Shown piece after piece: positions 8,592-16,780 of a stretch of 37,771 nt of DNA (position 1 is the first letter of the stretch; each line of letters opens with the position of its first letter). A model generated the notes under the pieces. That model saw nothing but the letters and a program-made list of their open reading frames with translations, ran no database searches and was not told where the DNA came from. Origin of the DNA: Flavobacteriaceae bacterium (lineage in GTDB: Bacteria; Bacteroidota; Bacteroidia; Flavobacteriales; Weeksellaceae); NCBI GenBank assembly GCA_030529185.1, contig JAUMXI010000015.1, positions 1 through 37,771 of the forward strand. Direction: 5' to 3'. The translations under genes and the position numbers were made by a program.

Positions 8592-9174
8592 AAGCATTAA
8601 AATAGAAAACGGAAAAGCGTTTTTGCTCAACCTGCATCAGCAAAGGGTAGAAAAGACTTTTTCTCATTTCGGAAAAACATCTCATCTGGATTTAAAAGCG
8701 ATTTTTAAAAATTCAAAATTCAATGAAAAAGGAATTTTCAAAATGCGAATGGTTTATGATTTGGAGCAAAATTTTGAAGTTCAATTCATTCCTTATCAAT
8801 TCACTGAAATAGAGCATTTTGGACTGGTAGAAAACCCGCACATTTCATACGATTTTAAATTTTTGGACAGAAACCAACTCAATTTATTAAAGGAAAACTT
8901 TCATTCTCAAGAAATTATTATCGTGAAAAACAGCTATATTACGGATACATCATTTTCTAACCTCCTATTTTTGAAAGATGAAACTTGGCACACACCCACC
9001 ACTTTTCTACTCAATGGGGTGCAAAGACAAAACTTGCTTCAACATGGGAAAATAAAAGAAACGGAAATTCATATTGAAAATTTAAAGGAGTTTTCTCATT
9101 TTCAAATCATTAATGCAATGAACGAAATGAATTCATCTTTTATTTACCCCATCAACAAAATCGTAAATGTTTAA
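8575..9174 (+). CDS. pabC: Class IV aminotransferase-fold protein, probable aminodeoxychorismate lyase
   Basis: PabC is a PLP enzyme that releases pyruvate from aminodeoxychorismate, giving p-aminobenzoate. The 199-aa product is short for the fold (usually about 270 aa), but the core is recognisable: Lys95 in FKFLDRN at 94-100 is the likely PLP lysine, VKNSYITDTSFSNL at 117-130 is the family's (N/D)G-x-x-T(D/E)-(T/S)-x-x-N strand, and FLLNGVQRQNLL at 144-155 the R-binding region. The N-terminal part is compact. The 17-nt overlap with pabB implies coupled translation and supports the role. The stop codon is directly adjacent to that of tadA on the other strand. Confidence 0.85.
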   Translation: MSQFIESIKIENGKAFLLNLHQQRVEKTFSHFGKTSHLDLKAIFKNSKFNEKGIFKMRMVYDLEQNFEVQFIPYQFTEIEHFGLVENPHISYDFKFLDRNQLNLLKENFHSQEIIIVKNSYITDTSFSNLLFLKDETWHTPTTFLLNGVQRQNLLQHGKIKETEIHIENLKEFSHFQIINAMNEMNSSFIYPINKIVNV

Positions 9175-9606
9175 TTATCTTTTATTTTTAAAAAAATCTT
9201 TTACCAACACCGAACATTCTTCTTCCAAAATTCCCGTAATGATTTCCGTTTTGGGATGAAGACCAATATTTTTGTTAATAAAACCTCTTCGCTCATCTCT
9301 TGCCCCAATCACCACGCGAGAAATTTGCGACCAAAACAACGCCCCAGTACACATCACACAAGGCTCCATCGTGATATACATCGTGCAATCTTTCAGATAT
9401 TTACCTCCTAAAAAATTGGCTCCTGCCGTTATCGCTTGCATTTCGGCATGGGCTGTAATATCGTTTAATCGCTCCGTAAGATTATGTCCGCGTGAGATAA
9501 TCCTGTTATTCAATACAATAACACACCCAATCGGCACCTCATCTTCTTGCAGAGCATACTGGGCTTCTTGGAGGGCGATTTTCATAAAATATTCATCGGA
9601 AAACAT
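9175..9606 (-). CDS. tadA: tRNA(Arg) adenosine-34 deaminase TadA
   Basis: TadA deaminates A34 to inosine in tRNA-Arg(ACG). The 143-aa protein carries the zinc deaminase motifs HAE at 53-55 (Glu55 is the proton shuttle) and PCVMC at 82-86, and lines up over its whole length with the family. A related guanine deaminase is less likely because of the TAHAEM and EPCVMCTGA contexts. Its ATG overlaps the stop codon of the upstream TonB-C-domain gene (TAATG), so translation is probably coupled. Its stop abuts that of pabC on the opposite strand with no terminator between. Confidence 0.93.
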   Translation of the reverse strand: MFSDEYFMKIALQEAQYALQEDEVPIGCVIVLNNRIISRGHNLTERLNDITAHAEMQAITAGANFLGGKYLKDCTMYITMEPCVMCTGALFWSQISRVVIGARDERRGFINKNIGLHPKTEIITGILEEECSVLVKDFFKNKR

Positions 9607-10226
9607 TATTCAAATCTCATTTTTAAGGGAAGTTTATAAAAACTACGCACTGGCATCCCTAACTTTCTTGCAGGAGAAAAATGATTGGACAACAAATAAA
9701 TGGCAATTTCTGCTTGTTTGTTGAAGCCATTATGTTCGCCCTTGGCTTTCACATTGCTAATCTGACCATCTTTCTCTACTATAAAATTAACCACCGTAGA
9801 TAACACCTCTTTATCCGTATGTATAACTTCCGTATTGAAATTATTCACCACTTCGGCTCTCAACATATCTATTCCACCAGGATATTCAGCATCTTTATCA
9901 ACTTTATCATTTGAATTTTTAGGAATTTTCACCTCATTTTTAACTTCTGATTTATTTAAATCTAACTCAATTTTAGTTTTTATCAAAGCATTAATATAAG
10001 CCACATTTCTTGCACTATCAATTTTAGAAGCTACCTTTTCAAATTGCTTTTTCAGCAATCCTTTTTGAAATTCACTTGCTTGGGCATAACGGACTTTAAA
10101 CTCTTCCATCAACTCTAATTCGTATCTATCATAAGTTTCTTTTTCTTCTTTAAAAAACTCATTTTGTTGAGCAAATCCTAAATTAACCCCCATCACAAGA
10201 ATTAAAAACATCAAATATTTTCTCAT
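9606..10226 (-). CDS. Exported protein with C-terminal TonB domain
   Basis: The 206-aa product begins with a signal peptide (MRKYLMFLILVMGVNLGFAQ). A charged, helical region of about 70 residues follows, and the last 75 residues resemble the TonB C-terminal domain: VVNFIVEKDGQISNVK, then a helix with NKQAEIAIYLL and the closing strand YKLPLKMRF. It has no N-terminal transmembrane anchor or Pro-rich spacer of a true TonB, so it is more likely one of the many TonB-C-fold periplasmic proteins of flavobacteria than an energy transducer. It is first in a two-gene unit with tadA. Its -7 box ends 4 nt before the ATG. Confidence 0.75.
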   Translation of the reverse strand: MRKYLMFLILVMGVNLGFAQQNEFFKEEKETYDRYELELMEEFKVRYAQASEFQKGLLKKQFEKVASKIDSARNVAYINALIKTKIELDLNKSEVKNEVKIPKNSNDKVDKDAEYPGGIDMLRAEVVNNFNTEVIHTDKEVLSTVVNFIVEKDGQISNVKAKGEHNGFNKQAEIAIYLLSNHFSPARKLGMPVRSFYKLPLKMRFE

Positions 10227-10230
10227 AGAG

Positions 10231-10238
10231 CAAATTTA
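10231..10238 (-). promoter_or_regulatory. -7 box of the TonB-C-domain gene (leaderless arrangement)
   Basis: On the minus strand TAAATTTG is followed by CTCT and then ATG. The predicted transcription start (about 10227) is one base before the start codon. A TTG at 10261-10263, about 22 bp upstream, could be a weak -33. Confidence 0.55.
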
Positions 10239-10275
10239 AAATTTTCTAATCATTTTTAATCAATAAAAACTTTGA

Positions 10276-10299
10276 AAACTTTTTTTGTTTTAAAAGTTT
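10276..10299. promoter_or_regulatory. Candidate operator for the TetR regulator
   Basis: AAACTTTT (10276-10283) and AAAAGTTT (10292-10299) are inverted repeats separated by 8 bp. The -33 TTTG at 10284-10287 lies directly in the spacer, so a bound TetR dimer would block the promoter. The length and symmetry fit TetR-family operators, which is an inference. Confidence 0.45.
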
Positions 10300-10314
10300 A
10301 TTTTTATATCTTTG
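10284..10314 (+). promoter_or_regulatory. Promoter of the tetR-tolC-RND efflux operon
   Basis: TTTG (10284-10287) and TATCTTTG (10307-10314) match the Bacteroidota -33 and -7 elements at the ideal 19-bp spacing; this is the best full promoter in the window. Predicted start is near 10318, with a 14-nt leader before the ATG at 10332. Confidence 0.75.
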
Positions 10315-10331
10315 CCAAAATTTTATAAGAA

Positions 10332-10967
10332 ATGAGAGAAAATATCCTCAATAAATCCAAGGAATTATTCCTAAAACACGGCTTTAAGACCGTAGGAATG
10401 GACGATATTTCCAACGAATTAGGAATATCAAAAAAAACACTTTACCAATATTTTTCTTCCAAAGATGAATTGGTAGAAACCTCTCTCAACCATATGTATG
10501 ATATGGTAATGCAAAAGATAAAGGCAATTTCAGGGACTTGCGAAACGCCCATCCACGAGCATTACGAAATCAATCGGTCGGTTCGGGATTTGTTCGGTGG
10601 AAAAATTAGTTACATCGCTATGTTTCAACTTAAAAAATATTACCCCCAATTAGCCCAAGAATTTCAAGAAAAAAGATACAAAGACAATAAAGTTCTTATC
10701 CAAAGAAACCTTCAAGAAGGCATAGAAAAAGGATATTATAGAAAGGAAATCAATATTAATTTTATTATCACTCAATTTATTACGGGTTCGTTGGCATTTT
10801 TCTACGATGAGGAATTCCCAATTGAAAAAATAGCAGGAGAAAAAGGAACAATGTCTTGCGAGGAATTTAATTGGAACTTTTTAGAATATTATCTCCGTGC
10901 GATAGTGACGCCCAAAGGTTTAGAAATTTTAGAAAACATTTTAAATAGCAAAGAATATGAAATTTAA
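10332..10967 (+). CDS. TetR/AcrR-family transcriptional regulator of the efflux operon
   Basis: The 211-aa protein has the N-terminal TetR helix-turn-helix: ILNKSKELFLKHGF, then TVGMDDISNELGISKKTLYQ and YFSSKDELVE (residues about 5-50). The rest is the helical ligand-binding and dimer domain, which is not conserved enough to name the inducer. It is the first gene of the RND operon and overlaps the next gene by 11 nt, so it probably represses its own operon and is relieved by an efflux substrate. An inverted repeat over the -33 box is the likely operator. Confidence 0.9.
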   Translation: MRENILNKSKELFLKHGFKTVGMDDISNELGISKKTLYQYFSSKDELVETSLNHMYDMVMQKIKAISGTCETPIHEHYEINRSVRDLFGGKISYIAMFQLKKYYPQLAQEFQEKRYKDNKVLIQRNLQEGIEKGYYRKEININFIITQFITGSLAFFYDEEFPIEKIAGEKGTMSCEEFNWNFLEYYLRAIVTPKGLEILENILNSKEYEI

Positions 10968-12258
10968 TTTATCCATCGTTTTTCTTCTCTTGATGAACTT
11001 CATCAAAGCACAAGAAGAATTGAGTTTAGAGAAGGCTATCAACTACGCCTTAGAACATAAGGCAGAAGCCGTGAAAGCAAAACTCAACTACGAAAATAGC
11101 GAATACCAAATTGCACAAGTGCGTTCGGCGGCTCTTCCTCAAATCAATGCAAGTGGAAACCTTGCCTACAACCCTTTGCTTCAAGAAATTAGCATTTTGG
11201 GTAAAAATATCAAAATGGGTAAAAATTGGAGTACATCGGCAGGGATTTCTCTTCATCAGCAGATTTTTAATCAAGGAGTTTTCATTGGTTTAAAAGCAGC
11301 GAGAACGACGAGAGAATTTTACGCTCTAAACCAACAAATGACCAAAGAAAACCTTATTGAAAGAGTGGCAACGGCTTATTATCAAGTCTATCAAACCAAA
11401 CAAAAATTGCTGACCATAGAGAATAACCTCAACAGCACTACAAAAACCCGAAATGTGCTTGATGGCTTATTCAAAAGTGGATTGGCAAAGAAGATTGATT
11501 TAGACCGAATGAATGTGGCTATCAATAATTTACAAGCGACTAAACAACAAATCATCAATGCTTTACAATTGCAGGAACATGGTTTGAAATTCATCATCGG
11601 AATGGATATTGACACGCCCATCACGATGCCGAAGGATACTTTTGAACCCAAACATCTATTGAGTGATGAGAATGAAAACATAGAAAACAGAACGGAGATG
11701 AAACTCATTGCCAAACAAATAGATATGCTCAATTTAGATAAAAAAGCAAAACTGGCAGAATATTACCCAACCTTGGCACTTACAGCAAATTTGGCTTATT
11801 CTGGAATGGGAAACCAATTTCCTTGGTTTAGCAAACACCAAGACACCAACTTTTTCAGTGCTTCGTCTATTGGTTTAACCTTAAATATCCCTATTTTTAA
11901 TGGATTTGCTACACGAGCAAAAGTTCAACAAGCGGAAATTAGCATTAAAAAAGCGGAATTAGATCAAAAAGATACTGCCTTGGCAATTAATTTGGATATT
12001 CTCAATGCAAAAACTCAAATCAACAATAGTTTATTGACCATCAACACGCAGAAAGAAAATGTTGGTTTGGCAAAACAAGTTTTAGCGAATGTCCAAAACA
12101 ATTACCGAAACGGCTTGGCAAATCTTACGGATTTATTAGACGCAGAAAAAGCCTACACAGAGGCAGAAAACAACTACACGAATGCCCTTCTGGAATACAA
12201 ATTAGCCGAAATCAAATTATTAAAATCAAAAGGAAATCTTCATTTATTAACTCAATAA
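10957..12258 (+). CDS. TolC-family outer-membrane efflux protein
   Basis: This is the outer-membrane channel of the tripartite efflux system. The 433-aa product has a signal peptide (MKFNLSIVFLLLMNFIKAQ) and the two-fold repeated outer-membrane-efflux-protein layout of long alpha-helical coils: the first half has LSLEKAINYALEHK and ATAYYQVYQTKQ, the second has ISIKKAELDQKD and GLANLTDLLDAEKAYTEAE, typical of the family's C-terminal repeat. It overlaps tetR by 11 nt and lies 15 bp before the adaptor gene, so all are made from one transcript. Confidence 0.92.
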   Translation: MKFNLSIVFLLLMNFIKAQEELSLEKAINYALEHKAEAVKAKLNYENSEYQIAQVRSAALPQINASGNLAYNPLLQEISILGKNIKMGKNWSTSAGISLHQQIFNQGVFIGLKAARTTREFYALNQQMTKENLIERVATAYYQVYQTKQKLLTIENNLNSTTKTRNVLDGLFKSGLAKKIDLDRMNVAINNLQATKQQIINALQLQEHGLKFIIGMDIDTPITMPKDTFEPKHLLSDENENIENRTEMKLIAKQIDMLNLDKKAKLAEYYPTLALTANLAYSGMGNQFPWFSKHQDTNFFSASSIGLTLNIPIFNGFATRAKVQQAEISIKKAELDQKDTALAINLDILNAKTQINNSLLTINTQKENVGLAKQVLANVQNNYRNGLANLTDLLDAEKAYTEAENNYTNALLEYKLAEIKLLKSKGNLHLLTQ

Positions 12259-12273
12259 TTAAATTTTACTACA

Positions 12274-13329
12274 ATGAAAAAAATCATTATATCTGTTTTA
12301 ACGATTGCTACCATTGGAGGCACAATTTACACCCTTAACAAAAACAAAAAAGACCGCGAGGAGCAAACCGCTATCGTGGCTCAAAAAAATTCTCATATCT
12401 CTGTAAGAGCCGAGCAAGTGGCTTTTAGAGAAATGAATACTCAATATGTAGCGAACGGGACTTTTCAACCGAAACAAGAGGTCTTGCTTTCTGCTGAAAC
12501 CCAAGGCAGAGTGCTTCGCGTGTTGGTAGATGAAGGGAGCTATGTGAGAGCAGGGCAAACTTTGGCTATCATTAAAGGAGATAAACTCAATGTGAATGTA
12601 AATAACGCACAAGCCGTTTATCAAAACGCATTGGCAGAAGTGAAAAGATTTGAAAGTGCGTATTCCACTGGTGGAGTCACCAAGCAACAACTCGACCAAA
12701 TCAAACTACAAGCCGAAACTGCCAAAAACAACCTCCAAAGTGCTAAATTAATGGCATCTGATGTGAATGTGACGGCTTCTTTCCCAGGGATTATCAACAA
12801 GAGAAATGTAGAACCTGGGGCTTTCGTGGCACCTGGACACGGCTTATTCCACATTGTGAATGTCAGCACGCTAAAACTTAATGTTTCCGTAGATGAGAAA
12901 AATATCGGAAGCCTTAGGCAAGGGCAAAGCGTGGAAATCACTTCTTCGGTTTATCCAGAGGCAAAATTCACGGGGACAATTACTTTCATCGCTCCAAAGG
13001 CTGATGCAGGGCTAAATTTCCCAGTAGAGATTGAGATTAAAAATAATGCCAATAATGATTTAAAAGCAGGAATGTATGGAACGGCTCATTTCGGTAGCCG
13101 TGCGACCAGTCAGGTTTTAACCATACCAAGAGCCGCTTTCGTGGGAAGTGTAAGCTCTAACCAAGTCTATGTAGTGAAAGACGGAAAAGCAGTATTGAAA
13201 ACCATAGTTTCAGGGAGAAATTTTGGAGATTATATAGAGGTCATTTCTGGACTGGCAAACGGAGAGCAAGTCATTACCTCAGGGCAAATCAACCTATCTG
13301 ACCAAGCTCCTGTGGAAATTATTAAATAA
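12274..13329 (+). CDS. RND efflux periplasmic adaptor (membrane fusion protein)
   Basis: The adaptor links pump and outer-membrane channel in the periplasm. The 351-aa protein starts with an N-terminal membrane anchor or signal (KKIIISVLTIATIGGTIYTL). It has a split lipoyl domain (GRVLRVLVDEGSYVRAGQTL before the hairpin; ASFPGIINKRNVEPGAFV after it), a short alpha-hairpin between (about 105-150), a beta-barrel domain (LNVSVDEKNIGSLRQGQ) and a C-terminal membrane-proximal domain. No lipobox cysteine is seen. The pump gene follows only after 280 bp of repeat DNA, an unusual gap for this operon type. Confidence 0.92.
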   Translation: MKKIIISVLTIATIGGTIYTLNKNKKDREEQTAIVAQKNSHISVRAEQVAFREMNTQYVANGTFQPKQEVLLSAETQGRVLRVLVDEGSYVRAGQTLAIIKGDKLNVNVNNAQAVYQNALAEVKRFESAYSTGGVTKQQLDQIKLQAETAKNNLQSAKLMASDVNVTASFPGIINKRNVEPGAFVAPGHGLFHIVNVSTLKLNVSVDEKNIGSLRQGQSVEITSSVYPEAKFTGTITFIAPKADAGLNFPVEIEIKNNANNDLKAGMYGTAHFGSRATSQVLTIPRAAFVGSVSSNQVYVVKDGKAVLKTIVSGRNFGDYIEVISGLANGEQVITSGQINLSDQAPVEIIK

Positions 13330-13354
13330 AAAAGCATTAATACTATTCAATTGA

Positions 13355-13576
13355 TATTAAATAAGGTTTTAGAACTCACAAAAACCACTTCGGAGGGAGT
13401 AAAAACTATCTTTTAAGAGATAAAAACTATTTCGGAACAGGTTTTTACCATTTCTAAACAAGTAAAAACTATCTTTTAGGAGATAAAAACTATTTTGGAA
13501 CGGGTTTTTGCCACTTCTGAACGAGTAAAAACTATCTTTTAAGGGGTAAAAACTATTTCGGAACGGGTTTTTTGAG
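13355..13576. repeat. Tandem array with 21-bp period and 63-bp higher-order period
   Basis: Three 21-bp unit types, A, B and C, alternate. A units (GAGTAAAAACTATCTTTTAAG-like, first 20 bases GAGTAAAAACTATCTTTTAA) start at 13397, 13460 and 13523. B units (AGATAAAAACTATTTCGGAA plus C) start at 13418, 13481 and 13544. C units (GGTTTTTGCCACTTCTGAAC) start at 13439 and 13502, with a cut-off third at 13565. Weaker units precede from about 13355. A and B contain GTAAAAAC or ATAAAAAC while C carries the inverted GTTTTTAC or GTTTTTGC. The minus strand is open across the array (70 codons, 13369-13581), reading as heptads such as KDSFYLL. It fills almost all of the 280-bp gap between adaptor and pump genes; no promoter box or terminator is visible there. 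Confidence 0.9.
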
Positions 13577-13609
13577 TTCATTTATTATCATCAACATTAA
13601 ATTTATTTT

Positions 13610-16600
13610 ATGAAATTAGCAGAAATATCCATAAAACGCCCCAGTATTATCATCGTGCTATTTAGCATTCTCACTTTGGGGGGAATACTCGCTTACAAAC
13701 AATTAAGCTACGAGCTTATCCCTAAAATGGAGACCAATACCATCTCCATACAGACCATTTACCCTGGGGCTTCACCTGCGGAGGTGGAAAATACCATCAC
13801 GAAGAAAATAGAAGATGCCGTTTCTACATTAGAAAATGTAAAAAAGATAGAATCTAAATCCTTAGAAAGTGTTTCTGTCGTGATTATTAACCTTAATACA
13901 GGGGCTGATGTGAATTTCCTCTTGACTGATGCTCAAAGGAAAATCAATGCCATTGCAGGGGAACTGCCCGACGGAGCTAAAACGCCTTCTTTGAGTAAGT
14001 TTTCGTTAGATGATTTACCGATTATGAACCTATCGATAACTTCCAAACTCTCCGAAAAAGAGTTGTATGAACTTCTGGATAAGAAAATTCAACCGATTTT
14101 TTCTCGTATCAATGGAGTCGCAAAAGTAGATATGCTTGGAGGGCAAAAACGAGAAATTAAAATCAGTATAGACCCTAAAAAATTGGAAGGTTATGGGCTA
14201 AATATCGCTCAGGTAAAGCAACTTATCGCCGCTTCCAATTTAGATTTTCCTACAGGAAATACTAAAACCAATGAAAGACAAACCATTATTCGTCTAATGG
14301 GGAAAATTTCTTCCTTGGAGGAAATGAGAAGTCTTCCGCTAATGACACCTACGGGGCAAACCATTCGTTTGGGAGATGTTGCAGATATTCAGGATTCGGA
14401 AAAAGAAGTTGAAAAAATCGCAAGGATTAACCAGCAGAATACCATTTTATTACAAATCGTGAAACAATCCGATGCCAATGCCGTTCAGGTAAGCCGATTG
14501 GTAAAACAAACGATTGAAAATGTAGAAAAAGACTACCAAAAAGAAGGCATCAAAGTATCTATTGCTAATGATACTTCGGATTATACCCTCAACGCTGCAA
14601 ATAATGTGATTTTTGACTTGTTTTTGGCGATTGTTTTGGTAGGATTTATCATGCTTTTCTTCCTTCATAGTTTGAGAAATGCCCTTATTACAATGGTGGC
14701 AATTCCCCTTTCTTTGATTGCAACTTTCATCGGATTGCATTTTATGGGCTATACCCTCAACCTGATGTCTTTATTAGGACTTTCCCTTGTGGTGGGGATT
14801 TTGGTAGATGACGCCATTGTGGTAATTGAGAACATTCACCGCCATATGGAAATGGGTAAAAGTAAAATCCGTGCCGCTTATGATGGTGCTTCGGAGATTG
14901 GCTTTACGGTAATGGCAATTACTTTGGTTATAGTAGTGGTATTCTTGCCTATTGCAATGGCAACGGGTTTGGTTGCCAATATTTTGGTGCAATTCTGCGT
15001 TACGGTAATGATTTCCACGATGCTTTCACTTTTGGTTTCCTTTACCATTGTGCCTTGGCTGTTTTCAAGATTTGGGAAATTGGAACATCTCAGCGAAGAA
15101 TCTTTCTTTGGTAAAATAATTTTAGACTTTGAAAGAATTTTAACCAATTTCACGGAAAGCGTTGGAAATCTTTTAAAATGGGCTTTGAGTTCCATCACCA
15201 CGAAATTAATTACCCTCGGAGCAACAGTAGCATTATTATTCGCCACAGTGGGATTACTTCGCTTTGGATATATCGGAGCTGATTTCTTCCCAAGTGCTGA
15301 TAAGGGTGAATTTATGGTTCAATTGGAATTAGAAAAAGATACTTCCATTGAAGTCACCAATAAAATGACTCAAAAAGCCGAACAATACCTCAGCTCTATT
15401 CCTCAAATTGATAAAATATTAACCACCGTGGGTCAATCCTCTGATGGAATGGCTTCCACTTCTGGAACGAAATACAAATCTGAAATTCAGGTTTTCCTTA
15501 AAAAAGATGGAAGCATTACAGAAGGAACCAATATTTATGCCTCTAAACTGAAAAGAGAACTGGAAAAACAATTGGTAGGAGCGAAAGTAAAAATCGTTTC
15601 CGTCGGACTAATGGGAGCAGAAAGAGCACCTATTACCCTCACTGTCATCGGTTCAGAAATGAAAGATGCAATGGAATTCGCCCAAAAAGCCGCCGAAGAA
15701 TTGAAGAAAATCCCAGGGGCGACCGAAGTGCGATTGACCTCCGAAGATGGGAACCCAGAAATCAATGTAAAAGTTAATAGAGATAAAATGACCCAATTAG
15801 GGCTAAATGTAGCCACTGTGGGAACGATTATGCAAACGGCTTTCTCTGGAAACACAGACTCTAAATACCGAGCAGGAGAATACGAATACGATATGAACAT
15901 CCGTTTTGATGAGCACGGAAGAATGGGCATTGATGATGTGAAGAACCTAAAATTCCTCAACAATATGGGACAAACTATCCGTTTAGAGCAATTTGCCTCT
16001 GTGGAATACGGCTCTGGACCAACATTGTTGGAGAGAAGAGATAAATCTCCTTCCGTGTCTATTCAGGCGAAAGCCATTGGTGTTCCCGCGGGTACTATCT
16101 CTGCCGAATGGGAAAAGCAACTCTCTCAAATGGAGAAAAAAGCAGGAGTAAGCTATATGTGGGGCGGAAATACAGAAAACCAAAAAGAAGGTTTCGGAAC
16201 TTTGGGGGTTACCCTTATCGCTGCTATCGTGCTGATGTATTTAGTAATGGTGGCTTTGTATGATAGTTTCGTGACGCCATTCATCGTGATTTTCTCCATT
16301 CCATTGTCATTTATCGGAGCATTATTGCTAATGGCACTTACCAACCAAACGCTCAATGTATTCACTATTTTGGGAATTATTATGCTCATTGGTCTTGTTG
16401 CGAAAAACGCCATTATGTTGGTAGATTTTGCCAACCATAGAAAAGAAGAAGGCGATAGCACTTTTGATGCTCTTGTAGCGGCTAATCAGGCTCGTCTTCG
16501 TCCAATTTTGATGACCACTATTGCAATGGTGGCAGGTATGATTCCCATTGCTACGGCAACAGGAGACGGTGCCGACATCAACCGAGGAGTAGCCATCGTA

Positions 16601-16741
16601 ATTATTGGAGGGCTTTTATCTTCGCTATTCCTTACCTTGGTGGTTATCCCAGTGGTGTATTCTATCTTTGACAGCATCCAAAACCGATTGGGCAAAAGCG
16701 AAAAAATAGACTACCACAAAGAAATATTTTCTGATAAATAA
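13610..16741 (+). CDS. RND-family (AcrB/HAE1-like) efflux pump
   Basis: This is the inner-membrane proton-driven pump that exports drugs or other compounds through the adaptor and TolC-like channel. The 1043-aa protein has the full RND layout: N-terminal helix (PSIIIVLFSILTLGGI), two periplasmic loops (about 35-330 and 555-860) and two bundles of transmembrane helices. The proton-relay aspartates are present in TM4 (GILVDDAIVVIEN, D400 and D401), and the TM10 lysine lies in VAKNAIMLVDFANH. The HAE1 type is favoured over the CzcA metal type by the DD pair and by the drug-type context with TetR. Substrate is unknown. A terminator follows at 16745. Confidence 0.94.
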   Translation: MKLAEISIKRPSIIIVLFSILTLGGILAYKQLSYELIPKMETNTISIQTIYPGASPAEVENTITKKIEDAVSTLENVKKIESKSLESVSVVIINLNTGADVNFLLTDAQRKINAIAGELPDGAKTPSLSKFSLDDLPIMNLSITSKLSEKELYELLDKKIQPIFSRINGVAKVDMLGGQKREIKISIDPKKLEGYGLNIAQVKQLIAASNLDFPTGNTKTNERQTIIRLMGKISSLEEMRSLPLMTPTGQTIRLGDVADIQDSEKEVEKIARINQQNTILLQIVKQSDANAVQVSRLVKQTIENVEKDYQKEGIKVSIANDTSDYTLNAANNVIFDLFLAIVLVGFIMLFFLHSLRNALITMVAIPLSLIATFIGLHFMGYTLNLMSLLGLSLVVGILVDDAIVVIENIHRHMEMGKSKIRAAYDGASEIGFTVMAITLVIVVVFLPIAMATGLVANILVQFCVTVMISTMLSLLVSFTIVPWLFSRFGKLEHLSEESFFGKIILDFERILTNFTESVGNLLKWALSSITTKLITLGATVALLFATVGLLRFGYIGADFFPSADKGEFMVQLELEKDTSIEVTNKMTQKAEQYLSSIPQIDKILTTVGQSSDGMASTSGTKYKSEIQVFLKKDGSITEGTNIYASKLKRELEKQLVGAKVKIVSVGLMGAERAPITLTVIGSEMKDAMEFAQKAAEELKKIPGATEVRLTSEDGNPEINVKVNRDKMTQLGLNVATVGTIMQTAFSGNTDSKYRAGEYEYDMNIRFDEHGRMGIDDVKNLKFLNNMGQTIRLEQFASVEYGSGPTLLERRDKSPSVSIQAKAIGVPAGTISAEWEKQLSQMEKKAGVSYMWGGNTENQKEGFGTLGVTLIAAIVLMYLVMVALYDSFVTPFIVIFSIPLSFIGALLLMALTNQTLNVFTILGIIMLIGLVAKNAIMLVDFANHRKEEGDSTFDALVAANQARLRPILMTTIAMVAGMIPIATATGDGADINRGVAIVIIGGLLSSLFLTLVVIPVVYSIFDSIQNRLGKSEKIDYHKEIFSDK

Positions 16742-16744
16742 TAA

Positions 16745-16777
16745 AAAAATAGCCTCTGAAATATAGAGGCTATTTTT
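16745..16777. terminator. Bidirectional terminator after the efflux operon
   Basis: AAAAATAGCCTCT pairs with AGAGGCTATTTTT around a 7-nt loop (GAAATAT). T-rich on both strands; it ends the efflux operon (+) and the small Cys-rich gene (-), whose stop lies 3 bp beyond. Confidence 0.9.
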
Positions 16778-16780
16778 ATT

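Noticed and set aside
13355-13576. CRISPR array
   Set aside because: Units are contiguous 21-mers without spacers, and no cas genes are in the window.
13369-13581. Minus-strand 70-aa ORF as a real gene
   Set aside because: It is exactly the 21-bp repeat array; no promoter box precedes it and frame openness follows from the period. Kept only as an observation.
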